Shown: positions 36,540 to 48,675 of the stretch, piece by piece
How positions within the stretch are numbered: the stretch's first letter is position 1
Layout of the letters: each line of letters starts with the position of its first letter
Source of the DNA: Actinomadura graeca
Lineage (GTDB): Bacteria > Actinomycetota > Actinomycetes > Streptosporangiales > Streptosporangiaceae
Assembly (NCBI RefSeq): GCF_019175365.1
Contig: NZ_CP059572.1
Span: 7,192,001 to 7,256,000 of the forward strand
DNA: 64,000 nt
Direction: 5' to 3'
Position numbers and translations under genes: made by a program
The notes under the pieces: model-generated
Told to the model about the DNA's origin: nothing
The model's input: only the letters and a program-made list of their open reading frames with translations
Databases searched by the model: none

Positions 36540-37211
36540 ATGACGACCATCGAGACCGGCGAACCCCAGGCGCCGTCTCCCACCCGTCCCCGCCTTCGCG
36601 GCTGGCTCCATCTCGGCGCCTTCCCGGCGGTGCTGCTCGCCGGCCTCGTCCTGGTCGCCCTCGGCCCGACCACGCAGGCGCGGCTCGCGTCGGCGGTCTA
36701 CGTGGCGACCTCGGCGATGCTGTTCGGCATCTCGGGGACCTACCACCGGCAGCGGTCGCTCCGGCTGATCGAGGTCCTGCGCCGGTTCGACCACGCCAAC
36801 ATCTACCTGATCATCGCCGGGACCTACACCCCCTTCGCGGTCGTGGCGCTGGACGGCGGCGCCCGCGTCTGCGTCCTGGCCATCGTGTGGACGGGGGCCG
36901 TCGCCGGTGTCGTCTTCCGGACGACCTGGATCGGCGCCCCGCGCGCGCTCTACGTGACCCTCTACATCGTCCTCGGCTGGGTCGCGGTGTTCTTCCTGCC
37001 GCATTTCCTTTCCGGGGCCGGGGTCGCCGCCTGCGTGATGGTCGCGCTCGGAGGCGTCTGCTACAGCGTCGGCGGCATCGTGTACGGGCTGCGCCGCCCG
37101 AACCCCTCGCCGCGCTGGTTCGGCTTCCACGAGGTCTTCCACGCCTGCACCCTGGCCGCCTACGTCCTCCAGTACATCGCCGTGTCGCTGGTCGTCTACC
37201 AGTCCGCCTGA
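36540..37211 (+). CDS. PAQR family membrane protein (hemolysin III/TrhA)
   Basis: A 223-aa membrane protein with seven hydrophobic segments and the PAQR metal-site residues: GISGTYHR early, LRRFDHANIYLIIAGTYTPF in the middle, and FHEVFHACTLAAYVLQY at the end with two His. Family members (HlyIII/TrhA) affect membrane homeostasis. ATG 36540 follows GAGGAGG. It interrupts the usual truB-ribF neighbourhood and has its own promoter region with AACCTAC repeats. Confidence 0.9.
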   Translation: MTTIETGEPQAPSPTRPRLRGWLHLGAFPAVLLAGLVLVALGPTTQARLASAVYVATSAMLFGISGTYHRQRSLRLIEVLRRFDHANIYLIIAGTYTPFAVVALDGGARVCVLAIVWTGAVAGVVFRTTWIGAPRALYVTLYIVLGWVAVFFLPHFLSGAGVAACVMVALGGVCYSVGGIVYGLRRPNPSPRWFGFHEVFHACTLAAYVLQYIAVSLVVYQSA

Positions 37212-37365
37212 GCGGCTCCCGCCCGCGCCCCGCCCGCGCCCCCGCCTGTGCCCCACCCTGGGCCGCGGCCCCCACCGCCACCCCTGGATGCGACCCCGCG
37301 CGCCCTCGCATGGCACCCTTAGACCGCAGGAGATGACCGGGTCTCACGTCCGACGCAGGGAGAGC

Positions 37366-38319
37366 ATGGTGCGGCGCTGGAATGGCCTCGACGAGGTTCC
37401 CGCCGACTGGGGCCGTTCGGTGGTGACCATCGGGGTGTTCGATGGTGTGCACCGCGGGCACCAGCGCATCGTCGGCGCCGCCGCGGACGAGGCGCGCCGC
37501 CGCGGCCTGCGCTCGGTGGCGATCACCTTCGACCCCCACCCGGACGAGGTCGTCCGCCCCGGCACGCACCCGCCGCTGCTGGCCTCCACCCGGCGCCGGA
37601 TCGAGCTGCTGGAGGGCCTCGGCACCGACGCGGTGGTGGTCGTCCCGTTCACGCTGGAGCTGTCCAAGGTGCCGCCGGAGGAGTTCGTCCAGTCGGTGCT
37701 GGTGGACCGGCTGCACGCCGCCCACGTGATCGTCGGCGAGGACTTCCGGTTCGGCCACCGCGCCAAGGGCGACGTCGCGCTGCTGCGGGACCTCGGCGAG
37801 AAGTACGACTTCACCGCCGAGGGGATGCCGCTGGTCGCCAACGGCGACACGATCTCCTCCACCTACATCCGCACGCGGCTGGAGAGCGGGGAGGTCGGGG
37901 CCGCCGCCACCGCGCTCGGCCGCCCGCACCGCGTCGAGGGCGTCGTCGTGCGCGGCCACCAGCGCGGCCGGGCGCTCGGCTTCCCCACCGCGAACCTGGA
38001 GACGCTGCCGCACACCGCGATCCCCGCGGACGGCGTGTACGCGGGCTGGCTGGTCTGCGACTCCGACCGCTACCCGGGCTTCCGCTGGCCCGCCGCCATC
38101 TCCATCGGCACCAACCCGACCTTCGAGGGCGGGGGGGAGCGGACCGTCGAGGCGTACGCGCTCGACCGCGACGACCTCGACCTCTACGGCGAGCACATGG
38201 CCGTCGACTTCGTCGCCCGAATCCGCGACACCCTGAAGTTCGACTCCGTCGAGGCGCTGATCGAGGAGATGCACCGGGACGTGGCCCGCGCTCGCGAGGT
38301 CACCGCGGACACCCGCTGA
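37366..38319 (+). CDS. ribF: bifunctional riboflavin kinase/FAD synthetase
   Basis: A 317-aa RibF. The N-terminal FMN adenylyltransferase domain has VVTIGVFDGVHRGHQRIVG and ISSTYIRTRLESGEV; the C-terminal riboflavin kinase domain (about 190-310) has GRALGFPTANLE and the NPTFEGGGERTVEAYALD block. It converts riboflavin to FMN and FAD. ATG 37366 or GTG 37369 are both served by AGGGAG. The neighbour of rpsO, as usual. Confidence 0.95.
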   Translation: MVRRWNGLDEVPADWGRSVVTIGVFDGVHRGHQRIVGAAADEARRRGLRSVAITFDPHPDEVVRPGTHPPLLASTRRRIELLEGLGTDAVVVVPFTLELSKVPPEEFVQSVLVDRLHAAHVIVGEDFRFGHRAKGDVALLRDLGEKYDFTAEGMPLVANGDTISSTYIRTRLESGEVGAAATALGRPHRVEGVVVRGHQRGRALGFPTANLETLPHTAIPADGVYAGWLVCDSDRYPGFRWPAAISIGTNPTFEGGGERTVEAYALDRDDLDLYGEHMAVDFVARIRDTLKFDSVEALIEEMHRDVARAREVTADTR

Positions 38320-38404
38320 CCTCTCCTGAGCGGGCATACACGGCGTGATCAGGCCGTTTCCCTACCGTGACGGGGTGGCTTTCGGGCATGGTACGGTGAA
38401 TAGT

Positions 38405-38424
38405 CGCCGGGAAGGGCCCCGGCG
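38405..38424 (+). promoter_or_regulatory. hairpin in the rpsO leader
   Basis: CGCCGGG (38405-38411) pairs with CCCGGCG (38418-38424). It lies about 110 bases before rpsO in a 216-base gap. TACGGT at 38390-38395 could be the -10 box of a promoter here; I see no clear -35. Confidence 0.35.
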
Positions 38425-38535
38425 CGGCTGGCTGCACCCTCATGCGGCTCGCCACTCTCTTGAACACGCACCATGCGGACCCGCGCGCCCACCGGGCCCG
38501 GGATCTGCGGGTGACGACCTCACTGAAGGAGCCAC

Positions 38536-38805
38536 GTGTCGCTCGACACCGCTACGAAGAAGCAGATCATCGCCGAGTACGCGACCACTGAGGGTGACAC
38601 CGGATCCCCGGAGGTCCAGGTCGCGCTGCTGACCCGGCGTATCAACGATCTCACCGAGCACCTCAAGGAGCACAAGCACGACCACCACAGCCGCCGCGGG
38701 CTGCTGTTGCTGGTCGGCCAGCGTCGCCGGCTCCTGAAGTACCTGAGCAACAAGGACATCAACCGCTACCGGAAGCTGATCGAGCGACTCGGTCTGCGCC
38801 GCTAG
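38536..38805 (+). CDS. rpsO: 30S ribosomal protein S15
   Basis: An 89-aa S15 of exactly the usual length, from [20 protein letters not shown] through [20 protein letters not shown] to the [17 protein letters not shown] end. It binds 16S rRNA early in assembly. GTG 38536 follows AAGGA. A perfect terminator hairpin follows the stop, so at least part of the transcription ends before pnp. Confidence 0.98.
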   Translation: MSLDTATKKQIIAEYATTEGDTGSPEVQVALLTRRINDLTEHLKEHKHDHHSRRGLLLLVGQRRRLLKYLSNKDINRYRKLIERLGLRR

Positions 38806-38813
38806 CACGGTGA

Positions 38814-38845
38814 GGGAGTGGCCCGGCGGGCCACTCCCTCTCTTT
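38814..38845 (+). terminator. rho-independent terminator after rpsO
   Basis: GGGAGTGGCCC (38814-38824) and its exact complement (38828-38838) form an 11-bp stem with a three-base loop followed by TCTCTTT. This is the cleanest intrinsic terminator in the window. Confidence 0.85.
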
Positions 38846-39022
38846 ATGGCCGGGAGGGGCCGCGCCGGTTCACGGCGCCCCGCCCGGCCTCCCGGTGGCC
38901 CGGCCGCACGGCCCGGCCCCGGGGACAACGGCCGCCCGGCCGACCACGGCCGGGGCGGGCCGCCAAACTGGAGACAAGCCTCGCGGACACCGCTGGTGCG
39001 GGCCGGTCCTCGGTAGTGGCTT

Positions 39023-39059
39023 CCGGATCCGCCCGCCGCACCGGCGGGCCCCGATCCGG
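39023..39059 (+). promoter_or_regulatory. long hairpin in the pnp leader
   Basis: An outer stem CCGGATC/GATCCGG (39023-39029, 39053-39059) and an inner stem GCCCGCCG/CGGCGGGC (39031-39038, 39042-39049) stack around a small internal loop. It lies about 85 bases before pnp. In E. coli the pnp leader has an RNase III-cleaved hairpin used for autoregulation; a similar role here is inference. The 38846-39142 leader has no coding frame of its own. Confidence 0.5.
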
Positions 39060-39142
39060 GTGCTTCGATCGAAGACCGGCAGCGTGACAAGCCACGGGAA
39101 ACGGCCGCGGGGACCGACGAAGGAACCTTGAGGAGGTTTCCC

Positions 39143-41497
39143 GTGACTGAAGCCGTGCGCATCGACGGTGCGCAGAGCACCGAGGCCGTGATCGACAACG
39201 GCACGTTCGGCACCCGGACGATCAGGTTCGAGACGGGCCGGCTGGCCCGCCAGGCGGCCGGATCCGCCGTCGCCTACCTCGACGACGAGACGATGGTCCT
39301 GTCCGCGACCACCGCGTCCAAGAAGCCCAAGGACAACCTGGACTTCTTTCCGCTGACCGTGGACGTCGAGGAGCGGATGTACGCGGCCGGGCGCATCCCC
39401 GGCTCGTTCTTCCGCCGCGAGGGCCGCCCGTCCGAGGACGCGATCCTCACCTGCCGGCTGATCGACCGGCCGCTGCGCCCGTCGTTCGCCAAGGGCCTGC
39501 GCAACGAGATCCAGGTCGTCGAGACGATCATGGCCCTGCACCCCGACCACCTGTACGACGTCGTGGCGATCAACGCCGCCTCGATGTCCACCCAGCTCGC
39601 CGGGCTGCCGTTCTCCGGCCCGATCGGCGGCGTGCGCGTCGCGCTGATCGACGGGCAGTGGGTCGGTTTCCCGACGCACCCCGAGCTCGAGCGCGCCACC
39701 TTCGACATGGTCGTCGCCGGCCGGACGCTGGAGGACGGCGACGTCGCGATCATGATGGTCGAGGCCGAGTCCACCCGCGACACCCTGAAGCTCGTCGGCG
39801 AGGGCGCCGTCGCGCCCACCGAGGAGACCGTCGCGCAGGGCCTGGAGGCGGCCAAGCCGTTCATCAAGGTGCTGTGCAAGGCGCAGAGCGACCTCGCCGC
39901 GGTGGCCGCGAAGGAGACCGCCGAGTACCCGGTCTTCCTCGACTACCAGGACGACGTCCTCGACGCCGTCACCGCCGCCATCGCCAAGGACCTCGCCCAG
40001 GCGCTGACCATCGCCGGCAAGCAAGAGCGCGAGACCCGGCTGGACGAGCTGAAGGCCGGCGCCCAGGAGAGCCTCGCCGAGCAGTTCGAGGGCCGCGAGA
40101 AGGAGATCTCCGCCGCGTTCCGCGCCGTCACGAAGAAGCTCGTCCGCGAGCGCGTCATCAGCGACGGGCTGCGCATCGACGGCCGCGGGCTGAAGGACAT
40201 CCGCCAGCTCACCGCCGAGGCCCACGTGATCCCCCGGGTGCACGGTTCGGCGCTGTTCGAGCGCGGCGAGACGCAGATCCTGGGCGTGACCACGCTGAAC
40301 ATGCTCCGTATGGAGCAGATGATCGACACGCTCAACCCCGAGCGCACCAAGCGCTACATGCACAACTACAACTTCCCGCCCTACTCCACCGGCGAGACCG
40401 GCCGGGTGGGCTCGCCGAAGCGCCGCGAGATCGGGCACGGCGCCCTCGCCGAGCGCGCGCTGATCCCGGTGCTGCCGACCCGCGAGGAGTTCCCCTACGC
40501 GATCCGGCAGGTGTCGGAGGCGCTCGGCTCCAACGGCTCCACGTCGATGGGCTCGGTCTGCGCGTCCACCATGTCGCTGCTGGACGCGGGCGTCCCGCTC
40601 AAGCAGATGGTGGCGGGCATCGCGATGGGCCTGATCCACGAGGGCGGCGAGTACGTCACGCTCACCGACATCCTCGGCGCCGAGGACGCCTTCGGCGACA
40701 TGGACTTCAAGGTCGCCGGCACCCGCGACGTGATCACCGCCCTGCAGCTGGACACCAAGCTCGACGGCATCCCCGCCTCGGTGCTGGCCGCCGCGCTCAA
40801 GCAGGCCAAGGGCGCCCGGCTCGCGATCCTGGACGTCATGCAGGAGGCCATCGAGGCGCCCGCCGAGATGAGCCCGAACGCGCCGCGGATCATCACGATC
40901 AAGGTCCCGGTCGACAAGATCGGCGAGGTCATCGGCCCCAAGGGCAAGATGATCAACTCGATCCAGGACGACACCGGCGCCGACATCACGATCGAGGACG
41001 ACGGCACCATCTACGTCGGCGCCACCGACGGCCCGTCCGCCGAGGCGGCGCGGCAGGCGATCAACGCCATCGCCAACCCGCACATGCCGGAGGTCGGCGA
41101 GCGGTTCCTCGGCACGGTCGTCAAGACCACCACGTTCGGCGCGTTCGTGTCGCTGCTGCCCGGCAAGGACGGCCTGCTGCACGTCTCGCAGATCCGCAAG
41201 CTGCACGGCGGCGCCCGGATCGAGAACGTCGAGGACGTCATCGGGGTCGGCGAGAAGATCCAGGTCGAGGTCACCGAGATCGACCAGCGCGGCAAGCTGT
41301 CGCTGGTGCCGGTCGAGGTCGTCGACCGCGAGTCCGCCGACCGCGCCGGGGACGCCGACGCGGGCGAGGGCCCGGCCGCCGCCGCCGGAGACGACGACGG
41401 CGGGCCCCGGGAGCGCCGCGACGACGGCGAGCGCCGCGCACCGCGCCGCCGCCGCACCCGCCGCGGCGAAGGCGACTCCGGCCAGCACAACTCCTGA
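39143..41497 (+). CDS. pnp: polyribonucleotide nucleotidyltransferase (PNPase)
   Basis: A 784-aa PNPase, the phosphorolytic 3'-5' exoribonuclease. Two RNase PH domains (about 20-150 and 350-560; [60 protein letters not shown]), the actinobacterial all-alpha linker between them, a KH domain ([12 protein letters not shown]) and an S1 domain ([20 protein letters not shown]) are present, with an Arg-rich tail. GTG 39143 follows GAGGAGG. Probably also makes mRNA 3' tails, as in other actinomycetes. Confidence 0.97.
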   Translation: MTEAVRIDGAQSTEAVIDNGTFGTRTIRFETGRLARQAAGSAVAYLDDETMVLSATTASKKPKDNLDFFPLTVDVEERMYAAGRIPGSFFRREGRPSEDAILTCRLIDRPLRPSFAKGLRNEIQVVETIMALHPDHLYDVVAINAASMSTQLAGLPFSGPIGGVRVALIDGQWVGFPTHPELERATFDMVVAGRTLEDGDVAIMMVEAESTRDTLKLVGEGAVAPTEETVAQGLEAAKPFIKVLCKAQSDLAAVAAKETAEYPVFLDYQDDVLDAVTAAIAKDLAQALTIAGKQERETRLDELKAGAQESLAEQFEGREKEISAAFRAVTKKLVRERVISDGLRIDGRGLKDIRQLTAEAHVIPRVHGSALFERGETQILGVTTLNMLRMEQMIDTLNPERTKRYMHNYNFPPYSTGETGRVGSPKRREIGHGALAERALIPVLPTREEFPYAIRQVSEALGSNGSTSMGSVCASTMSLLDAGVPLKQMVAGIAMGLIHEGGEYVTLTDILGAEDAFGDMDFKVAGTRDVITALQLDTKLDGIPASVLAAALKQAKGARLAILDVMQEAIEAPAEMSPNAPRIITIKVPVDKIGEVIGPKGKMINSIQDDTGADITIEDDGTIYVGATDGPSAEAARQAINAIANPHMPEVGERFLGTVVKTTTFGAFVSLLPGKDGLLHVSQIRKLHGGARIENVEDVIGVGEKIQVEVTEIDQRGKLSLVPVEVVDRESADRAGDADAGEGPAAAAGDDDGGPRERRDDGERRAPRRRRTRRGEGDSGQHNS

Positions 41498-41503
41498 CCG
41501 GCC

Positions 41504-41522
41504 GCGATGCAGCGATCGCCGC
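41504..41522. repeat. 19-bp direct repeat, copy 1
   Basis: GCGATGCAGCGATCGCCGC here is identical to 41742-41760. The two copies bracket most of the 323-base gap between pnp and the M16 protease gene. Copy 1 runs into the pnp terminator hairpin. Confidence 0.7.
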
Positions 41523-41569
41523 GCCGCCCGCCGGAGAGGGGTCCAGCACCCGTCTCCGGCGGGCGGCGC
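41521..41569 (+). terminator. 17-bp hairpin after pnp
   Basis: GCGCCGCCCGCCGGAGA (41521-41537) is exactly complementary to 41553-41569 across a 15-base loop. It begins 24 bases after the pnp stop and has no T-run. It is a likely terminator or 3'-end stabiliser. Confidence 0.6.
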
Positions 41570-41741
41570 GAGCGGCACGACACGTGCCCGCGGTGCCCGG
41601 CACCACCACGGATACCGCGGGCCGACATCCCCAGTCACCGCCTCAGCCGTCAACGATCGGCCACGGTGCGATCGCGTCCGAAGGCAGGTTCGAGCTTGCG
41701 AGAACCTGATCGCGAAGCGAGCCCTCCGGGGCGAGTCGAAA

Positions 41742-41760
41742 GCGATGCAGCGATCGCCGC
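41742..41760. repeat. 19-bp direct repeat, copy 2
   Basis: An exact copy of 41504-41522. It lies 61 bases before the M16 protease start. Between the copies are a hairpin AGGTTC...GAACCT (41686-41707) and TGATCGCGAAGCGA (41707-41720), the latter found again, inverted, at 52723-52736. Confidence 0.7.
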
Positions 41761-41820
41761 AGTGTCCGTTGAAGGAGGGCGCCCGGCGCCCGACGCCGAG
41801 GACACTGCAAAGGAGCACTT

Positions 41821-43140
41821 TTGACCCTTCCGGCGCGGGCGCAGGAGCCCGGCACCACCACCACGATCCACACCGAGGGTGCCGGGGCGGTCCGCCGCAC
41901 CGTCCTGCCCGGCGGGCTGCGCGTGATCACCGAGACGATGCCGACCGTGCGGTCCGCGGCGTTCGGCATCTGGTCGGGCGTCGGCTCCCGCGACGAGGCC
42001 GTCCCCGACGCGGGCGCCAGCCACTACCTGGAGCACGTCCTGTTCAAGGGCACCAGGACCCGGTCGGCGCTGGAGATCTCCGCGGCGGTCGACGCGGTCG
42101 GCGGCGACCTCAACGCGTTCACCGCCAAGGAGTACACCTGCTACTACGCGCGGGTGCTGGACTCCGACCTCCCCCTCGCCGTGGACATCGTGTCCGACAT
42201 GGTGGCGGAGTCGGTGAACCGCCCCGAGGACGTCGAGGCCGAGCGCGGGGTGATCCTCGAAGAGATCCACATGCGCGACGACGACCCCGGCGACCTCATC
42301 CACGACGAGTTCGCCATCGCGCTGTACGGGGACACGCCGCTCGGCCGTCCCATCCTCGGCACCGTCGACTCGATCAACGCGCTGTCACGCGAGCGGATCC
42401 ACGGCTACTACCGCGAGCACTACGTCCCGTCCAACCTCGTGGTGTCGGTCGCGGGCAACATCGACCACGACGAGGTCGTCCGGCTGGTGTCGCGCGCGTT
42501 CGCCGGGCACCTCACCGGTGACGCCGCTCCGGCCGCGCCGCGGCTGAACGGCGCGCCCGCGCCCGTCGACCCCCGCACCCGGGTGATCGACAAGGACACC
42601 GAGCAGGCGCACATCGTGCTCGGCGCCGCGGGGGTGAGCCGTACCGACGAGCGGCGCTTCGCGCTCGGCGTGCTGAACGCGGCGCTCGGCGGCGGCATGT
42701 CGTCCCGCCTCTTCCAGGAGGTGCGGGAGAAGCGCGGCCTCGCCTACTCCGTCTACAGCTACACCGCGCAGTACGCCGACTCCGGGATCTTCGGGGTGTA
42801 CGCGGGCTGCCAGCCCGGCAAGGTCGAGGAGGTCCTGTCGATCTGCCGGGACGAGGTCGGCAAGGTCGTCGGGGAGAGCCTCACCGAGGAGGAGCTGGAG
42901 CGCGGGAAGGGCCAGCTGCGCGGCGCGATGGTCCTCGGCCTGGAGGACACCGGCTCCCGGATGAGCCGCATCGGCAAGAGCGAGCTGGTGTACGAGTCGC
43001 TGCTGCCGGTCGAGGAGGTCCTCGCGCGCATCGAGGCGGTCACGCTCGACGACGTCCGGGCCATCGCCCGTGACGTGCTGGACGCGCCCCAGGCCCTGAC
43101 GGTCATCGGCCCGGTCGGCGACCGCGACTTCTCCGCCTGA
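41821..43140 (+). CDS. M16 family zinc metallopeptidase (processing-protease type)
   Basis: A 439-aa M16B peptidase. The inverted zinc motif HYLEH (H68, E71, H72) and the distal Glu in RGVILEEIHM are present, with the C-terminal half showing the RKGLAY-like EKRGLAYSVYSYTAQYADSG. It resembles mitochondrial processing peptidase beta and the Bacillus MlpA type next to pnp. TTG 41821 is chosen because AAAGGAG (41809-41815) lies five bases upstream. Substrate unknown. Confidence 0.92.
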   Translation: MTLPARAQEPGTTTTIHTEGAGAVRRTVLPGGLRVITETMPTVRSAAFGIWSGVGSRDEAVPDAGASHYLEHVLFKGTRTRSALEISAAVDAVGGDLNAFTAKEYTCYYARVLDSDLPLAVDIVSDMVAESVNRPEDVEAERGVILEEIHMRDDDPGDLIHDEFAIALYGDTPLGRPILGTVDSINALSRERIHGYYREHYVPSNLVVSVAGNIDHDEVVRLVSRAFAGHLTGDAAPAAPRLNGAPAPVDPRTRVIDKDTEQAHIVLGAAGVSRTDERRFALGVLNAALGGGMSSRLFQEVREKRGLAYSVYSYTAQYADSGIFGVYAGCQPGKVEEVLSICRDEVGKVVGESLTEEELERGKGQLRGAMVLGLEDTGSRMSRIGKSELVYESLLPVEEVLARIEAVTLDDVRAIARDVLDAPQALTVIGPVGDRDFSA

Positions 43141-43153
43141 CGGGCGGCCCGGC

Positions 43154-45951
<2,798 letters not shown>

Positions 45952-45981
45952 CCACGCCGGGACGTCGCGCGGAGGGCCGCG

Positions 45982-46863
45982 TCAGCGGAGGTTCGTGAGG
46001 TCGAGGCCGTCGAGCCGGCCGGGGTCGGCGAGGATGTCGATCGCCACGACCCGGTCGTCCGCGATCGTGAAGGACAGCACCGACTGCGGCCGCCCACCGG
46101 CGATGTTGACCGTCCCGGCCGTGCCGTTGACCAGCGCCGGCCGCGCGTCGAACGCGGCCCGCCGGAACAGGAGCGCCTGCCCCGCCACGGCCTCCGCGCC
46201 GTGGATCTCCGTCCAGCCGCCCCCGGGGACGGCGCCCTGGTCCGCGCGCAGCACCACGTCCGGGTCGAGGACCGCGACGAGCGCCTCGAAGTCGCCGCCG
46301 CGGGCGGCGGCGAGGAACGCGTCCACGACCTGCCGCTGGCGCGAGAGGTCGCGCTCGGGCACCGGCACCGAGCCCCGCACCCGCCGCCGGGCCCTGCTGG
46401 CCAGCTGCCGGGCCGCGGCGGGGGACCGTCCCACGATCGGCGCGATCTCCTCGAACGGCACCGCGAACATGTCGTGCAGGACGAACGCCAGCCGCTCGGC
46501 GGGCCCGAGGGACTGCAGCACGACCAGGAGCGCGAGCCCGACCGAGTCCGCCAGCAGCGCCCGCTGCTCCGGGTCGACCCCGTCCGCGGGACTGATCACC
46601 GGGTCGGGAAGCCGCTCGTCCAGCACGGTCTCACGGCGGGAGGTGCGCGAGCGGAGCATGTCCAGGCAGACCCGCCCGACGACCGTGGTCAGCCACCCGC
46701 CCAGGTTCTCGACCGCGTCGGCGTCGGTCCGGCTGAGCCTCAGCCACGCCTCCTGCACGGCGTCGTCCGCCTCGGCCAGCGAACCCAGCATCCGGTACGC
46801 GACGGCCTTCAGATGCCCCCGGTGCGCCTCGAACCGCTCCGCCAGAAAGTCCCGCTCGTCCAT
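45982..46863 (-). CDS. ECF-type RNA polymerase sigma factor with SnoaL-like tail
   Basis: A 293-aa sigma-70 family protein of the SigJ/ECF41-like kind. Region 2 (residues 10-80, AYRMLGSLAEADDAVQEAWL) and region 4 (about 115-165, DMFAVPFEEIAPIVGRSPAA) are followed by a SnoaL/NTF2-like domain (about 175-290, VVDAFLAAARGGDFEALVAV). In this group the C-terminal domain, rather than an anti-sigma factor, modulates activity. No oxidoreductase or carboxymuconolactone decarboxylase partner is adjacent; the nearest CMD gene is at 62703. Confidence 0.9.
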   Translation of the reverse strand: MDERDFLAERFEAHRGHLKAVAYRMLGSLAEADDAVQEAWLRLSRTDADAVENLGGWLTTVVGRVCLDMLRSRTSRRETVLDERLPDPVISPADGVDPEQRALLADSVGLALLVVLQSLGPAERLAFVLHDMFAVPFEEIAPIVGRSPAAARQLASRARRRVRGSVPVPERDLSRQRQVVDAFLAAARGGDFEALVAVLDPDVVLRADQGAVPGGGWTEIHGAEAVAGQALLFRRAAFDARPALVNGTAGTVNIAGGRPQSVLSFTIADDRVVAIDILADPGRLDGLDLTNLR

Positions 46864-46935
46864 CCGCCACGTCCCCCTCGCTCGGCTGTGTCGGTGGTCT
46901 GACGAGCCAGGCCGCGGAGATGTGACAAGGCGGCC

Positions 46936-47607
46936 TCAGAAACCGTGGCGCAGCCAGGGCTCCCACTCGTCCGTGGGGATCTCCAGGGCGAAGGGCTCAG
47001 GCAGGGCGATGGTCTCCCCGAACGCCCAGCTCGTCGACTCCTTGTACTCCCAGACGGCGAACTCGGGTTCGCTGTACAGGGTCACCTGCGCGACCTCCGG
47101 GTCACGGTCGACCAGGAGGTAGTAGGGGATGCACGCCCGCGCGTACCCGTTCCACTTGGTCGGCTTCGCCCGCCGCTTCCCCGGCAGGCGATCGTCGGAG
47201 GCGTTGGTCGGGGAGGTGACCTCCAGCACGAGGCCGAGGTGTTCCGGGAGGGCCTTTTTGATCTGTGCCCGCCGGATGCCGGCGGCGGTCTCCTGGCGAA
47301 GGAAGCAGAGGTCCGGGATGTAGCCATCGTGGATCTCGCTGAGGTTCACATCCTGGGTGGCGACGCAGCGCCATGGGAACGACGCGTCCACGACACGAGC
47401 CGCCGAGAAGGCGTGCCAGATGTCCTGGACGATGAAGTTGTGGGCGATGTCCGGCCCTGGCGACACGACGATCTCCCCATCGATGATTTCGGCTCGGGTG
47501 CCGTCGTGGGGAAGCTCCAGCAGGTCGGCGAGTTCGTCCCGCATCCAGAGGTTGTAGGGGGTATCGGGGAGCTCGCGATAATGGTGACTGGTGGCGACGA
47601 TGCTCAC
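46936..47607 (-). CDS. Uma2 family (DUF820) endonuclease-like protein
   Basis: A 223-aa Uma2/DUF820 protein, a PD-(D/E)XK-like fold. The core is RAEIIDGEIVVSPGPDIAHN, then GYIPDLCFL and LVLEVTSPTNASDDR with the ExxS/T and Lys of the fold (KRRAKPTKWNGY). GTG 47607 is preferred: GGAGGAG lies nine bases upstream; GTG 47628 is alternative. The family is widespread in cyanobacteria and actinomycetes with no proven cellular role. Confidence 0.85.
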   Translation of the reverse strand: MSIVATSHHYRELPDTPYNLWMRDELADLLELPHDGTRAEIIDGEIVVSPGPDIAHNFIVQDIWHAFSAARVVDASFPWRCVATQDVNLSEIHDGYIPDLCFLRQETAAGIRRAQIKKALPEHLGLVLEVTSPTNASDDRLPGKRRAKPTKWNGYARACIPYYLLVDRDPEVAQVTLYSEPEFAVWEYKESTSWAFGETIALPEPFALEIPTDEWEPWLRHGF

Positions 47608-47736
47608 TTTAGGTGACTCCTCCGTCACGTTCGGCTCCCATCATCGTAGAGTCCCTGGGTAGTCAGCGTACCCAGAATCCGTGATCCGGACGGGAAACAG
47701 CGTGGGGCCGGGGTTGTGCCGTGGTGGGGGCGGGCC

Positions 47737-47753
47737 TAGCGTTCGGCGGTGTG
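47737..47753 (+). promoter_or_regulatory. -10 box with leaderless GTG start
   Basis: TAGCGT (47737-47742) is a -10-like hexamer eight bases before GTG 47751. No ribosome site is present, so the transcript probably starts at the initiation codon. Confidence 0.4.
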
Positions 47754-48611
47754 GGACGAGATCACGCGGACGGGCCGGTCGCGCGGCGTATGTGGACGGT
47801 GCTGGAGCCGCTGCACGCGGTGACCTACTTCTCGCCCGAGTGCCTTGAGGCGAGCAAGGACGTCGGCCTCAGGGGCTTCTGGATGGGGTATTTCGGAAGC
47901 CGGGGCGCGCCGCTCGGCGCGGTGGGGCCCGGGGTGATCGAGGCGACGTTCTTCGGGTTCCATCCGGAGCGGGTACGGCGTGCCGTGCCGGACGCGTGGA
48001 CGTTCGCGTCGCCGGACGGCATCCTGCGGGCGCGGGGCCGCGCCGCGGCGAAGGCGCTGCGGCGGATCGCGCCGGGCATCGAGGACGTGGCGCCGGACGT
48101 GGTCGGGCCGCTGCGGACGGTCGTCGAGGCGGCGGACGGGGCCGGGCGTGCGCTGTTCGCGGCCAACCGGGACCTTGACGTGCCGGACGAGCCCGTGGAG
48201 GCGCTCTGGCAGCTGGCGACGTCGCTGCGGGAGCACCGGGGCGACGGGCACGTGGCGGTGCTGACGTCCGAGGGGCTCAGCGGGTTGCAGGCCAACGTCC
48301 TGGCCGCTGCGGCGGGGAACGTTCCGGCGCAATGGCTGCGGGAGAGCCGCGGCTGGTCACACAACGACTGGGACCACGCCGTCACCGCGCTCGCTGACCG
48401 GGGCCTCGTGGACGGCGACGGGATCACCGCGGACGGCCGGGCCCTCAAGGAGGAGATCGAGCGGCGCACGGATGCCCTCGCCGAGCCGCCCTTCCGGGCA
48501 CTGGACGACCCCGAGGCCCTCCACCGGGCGCTCGTGCCGTTCACCAGGTCCGTCGCGGAGAGGGGCGACATGCCCTTCCCCAATCCGATCGGCGTGCCCC
48601 GGCCGGACTGA
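47751..48611 (+). CDS. SCO6745-type protein of unknown function
   Basis: A 286-aa protein matching the actinobacterial SCO6745-type group: RRMWTVLEPLHAVTYFSPEC near the start, GYFGSRGAPLG, VEATFFGF-like and a C-terminal winged-helix-like part (GWSHNDWDHAVTALADRGLV, then GRALKEEIERRTD). The family has no established function. GTG 47751 looks leaderless; GTG 47721 would add ten residues. Confidence 0.8.
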   Translation: MGRDHADGPVARRMWTVLEPLHAVTYFSPECLEASKDVGLRGFWMGYFGSRGAPLGAVGPGVIEATFFGFHPERVRRAVPDAWTFASPDGILRARGRAAAKALRRIAPGIEDVAPDVVGPLRTVVEAADGAGRALFAANRDLDVPDEPVEALWQLATSLREHRGDGHVAVLTSEGLSGLQANVLAAAAGNVPAQWLRESRGWSHNDWDHAVTALADRGLVDGDGITADGRALKEEIERRTDALAEPPFRALDDPEALHRALVPFTRSVAERGDMPFPNPIGVPRPD

Positions 48612-48619
48612 CCGCAGCC

Positions 48620-48675
48620 GGACCGTTGACCCCGGCCGTTGCCCCCCGACCGTCAGCCTTCGGCCGTCACCCGGG
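48620..48675. repeat. four degenerate 14-bp tandem units
   Basis: Units starting at 48620, 48634, 48648 and 48662 each begin G(G/A)(A/C)CGT(T/C)-like and continue with a C-rich half. They fill the short gap between the convergent SCO6745 and FtsH genes and run into the ftsH stop codon. Probably a decayed tandem duplication. Confidence 0.4.

Noticed and set aside
38870..41818. A 982-codon frame antisense to pnp
   Set aside because: It is the shadow of the PNPase gene; no signatures, and composition is typical of reverse-complemented high-GC coding DNA.
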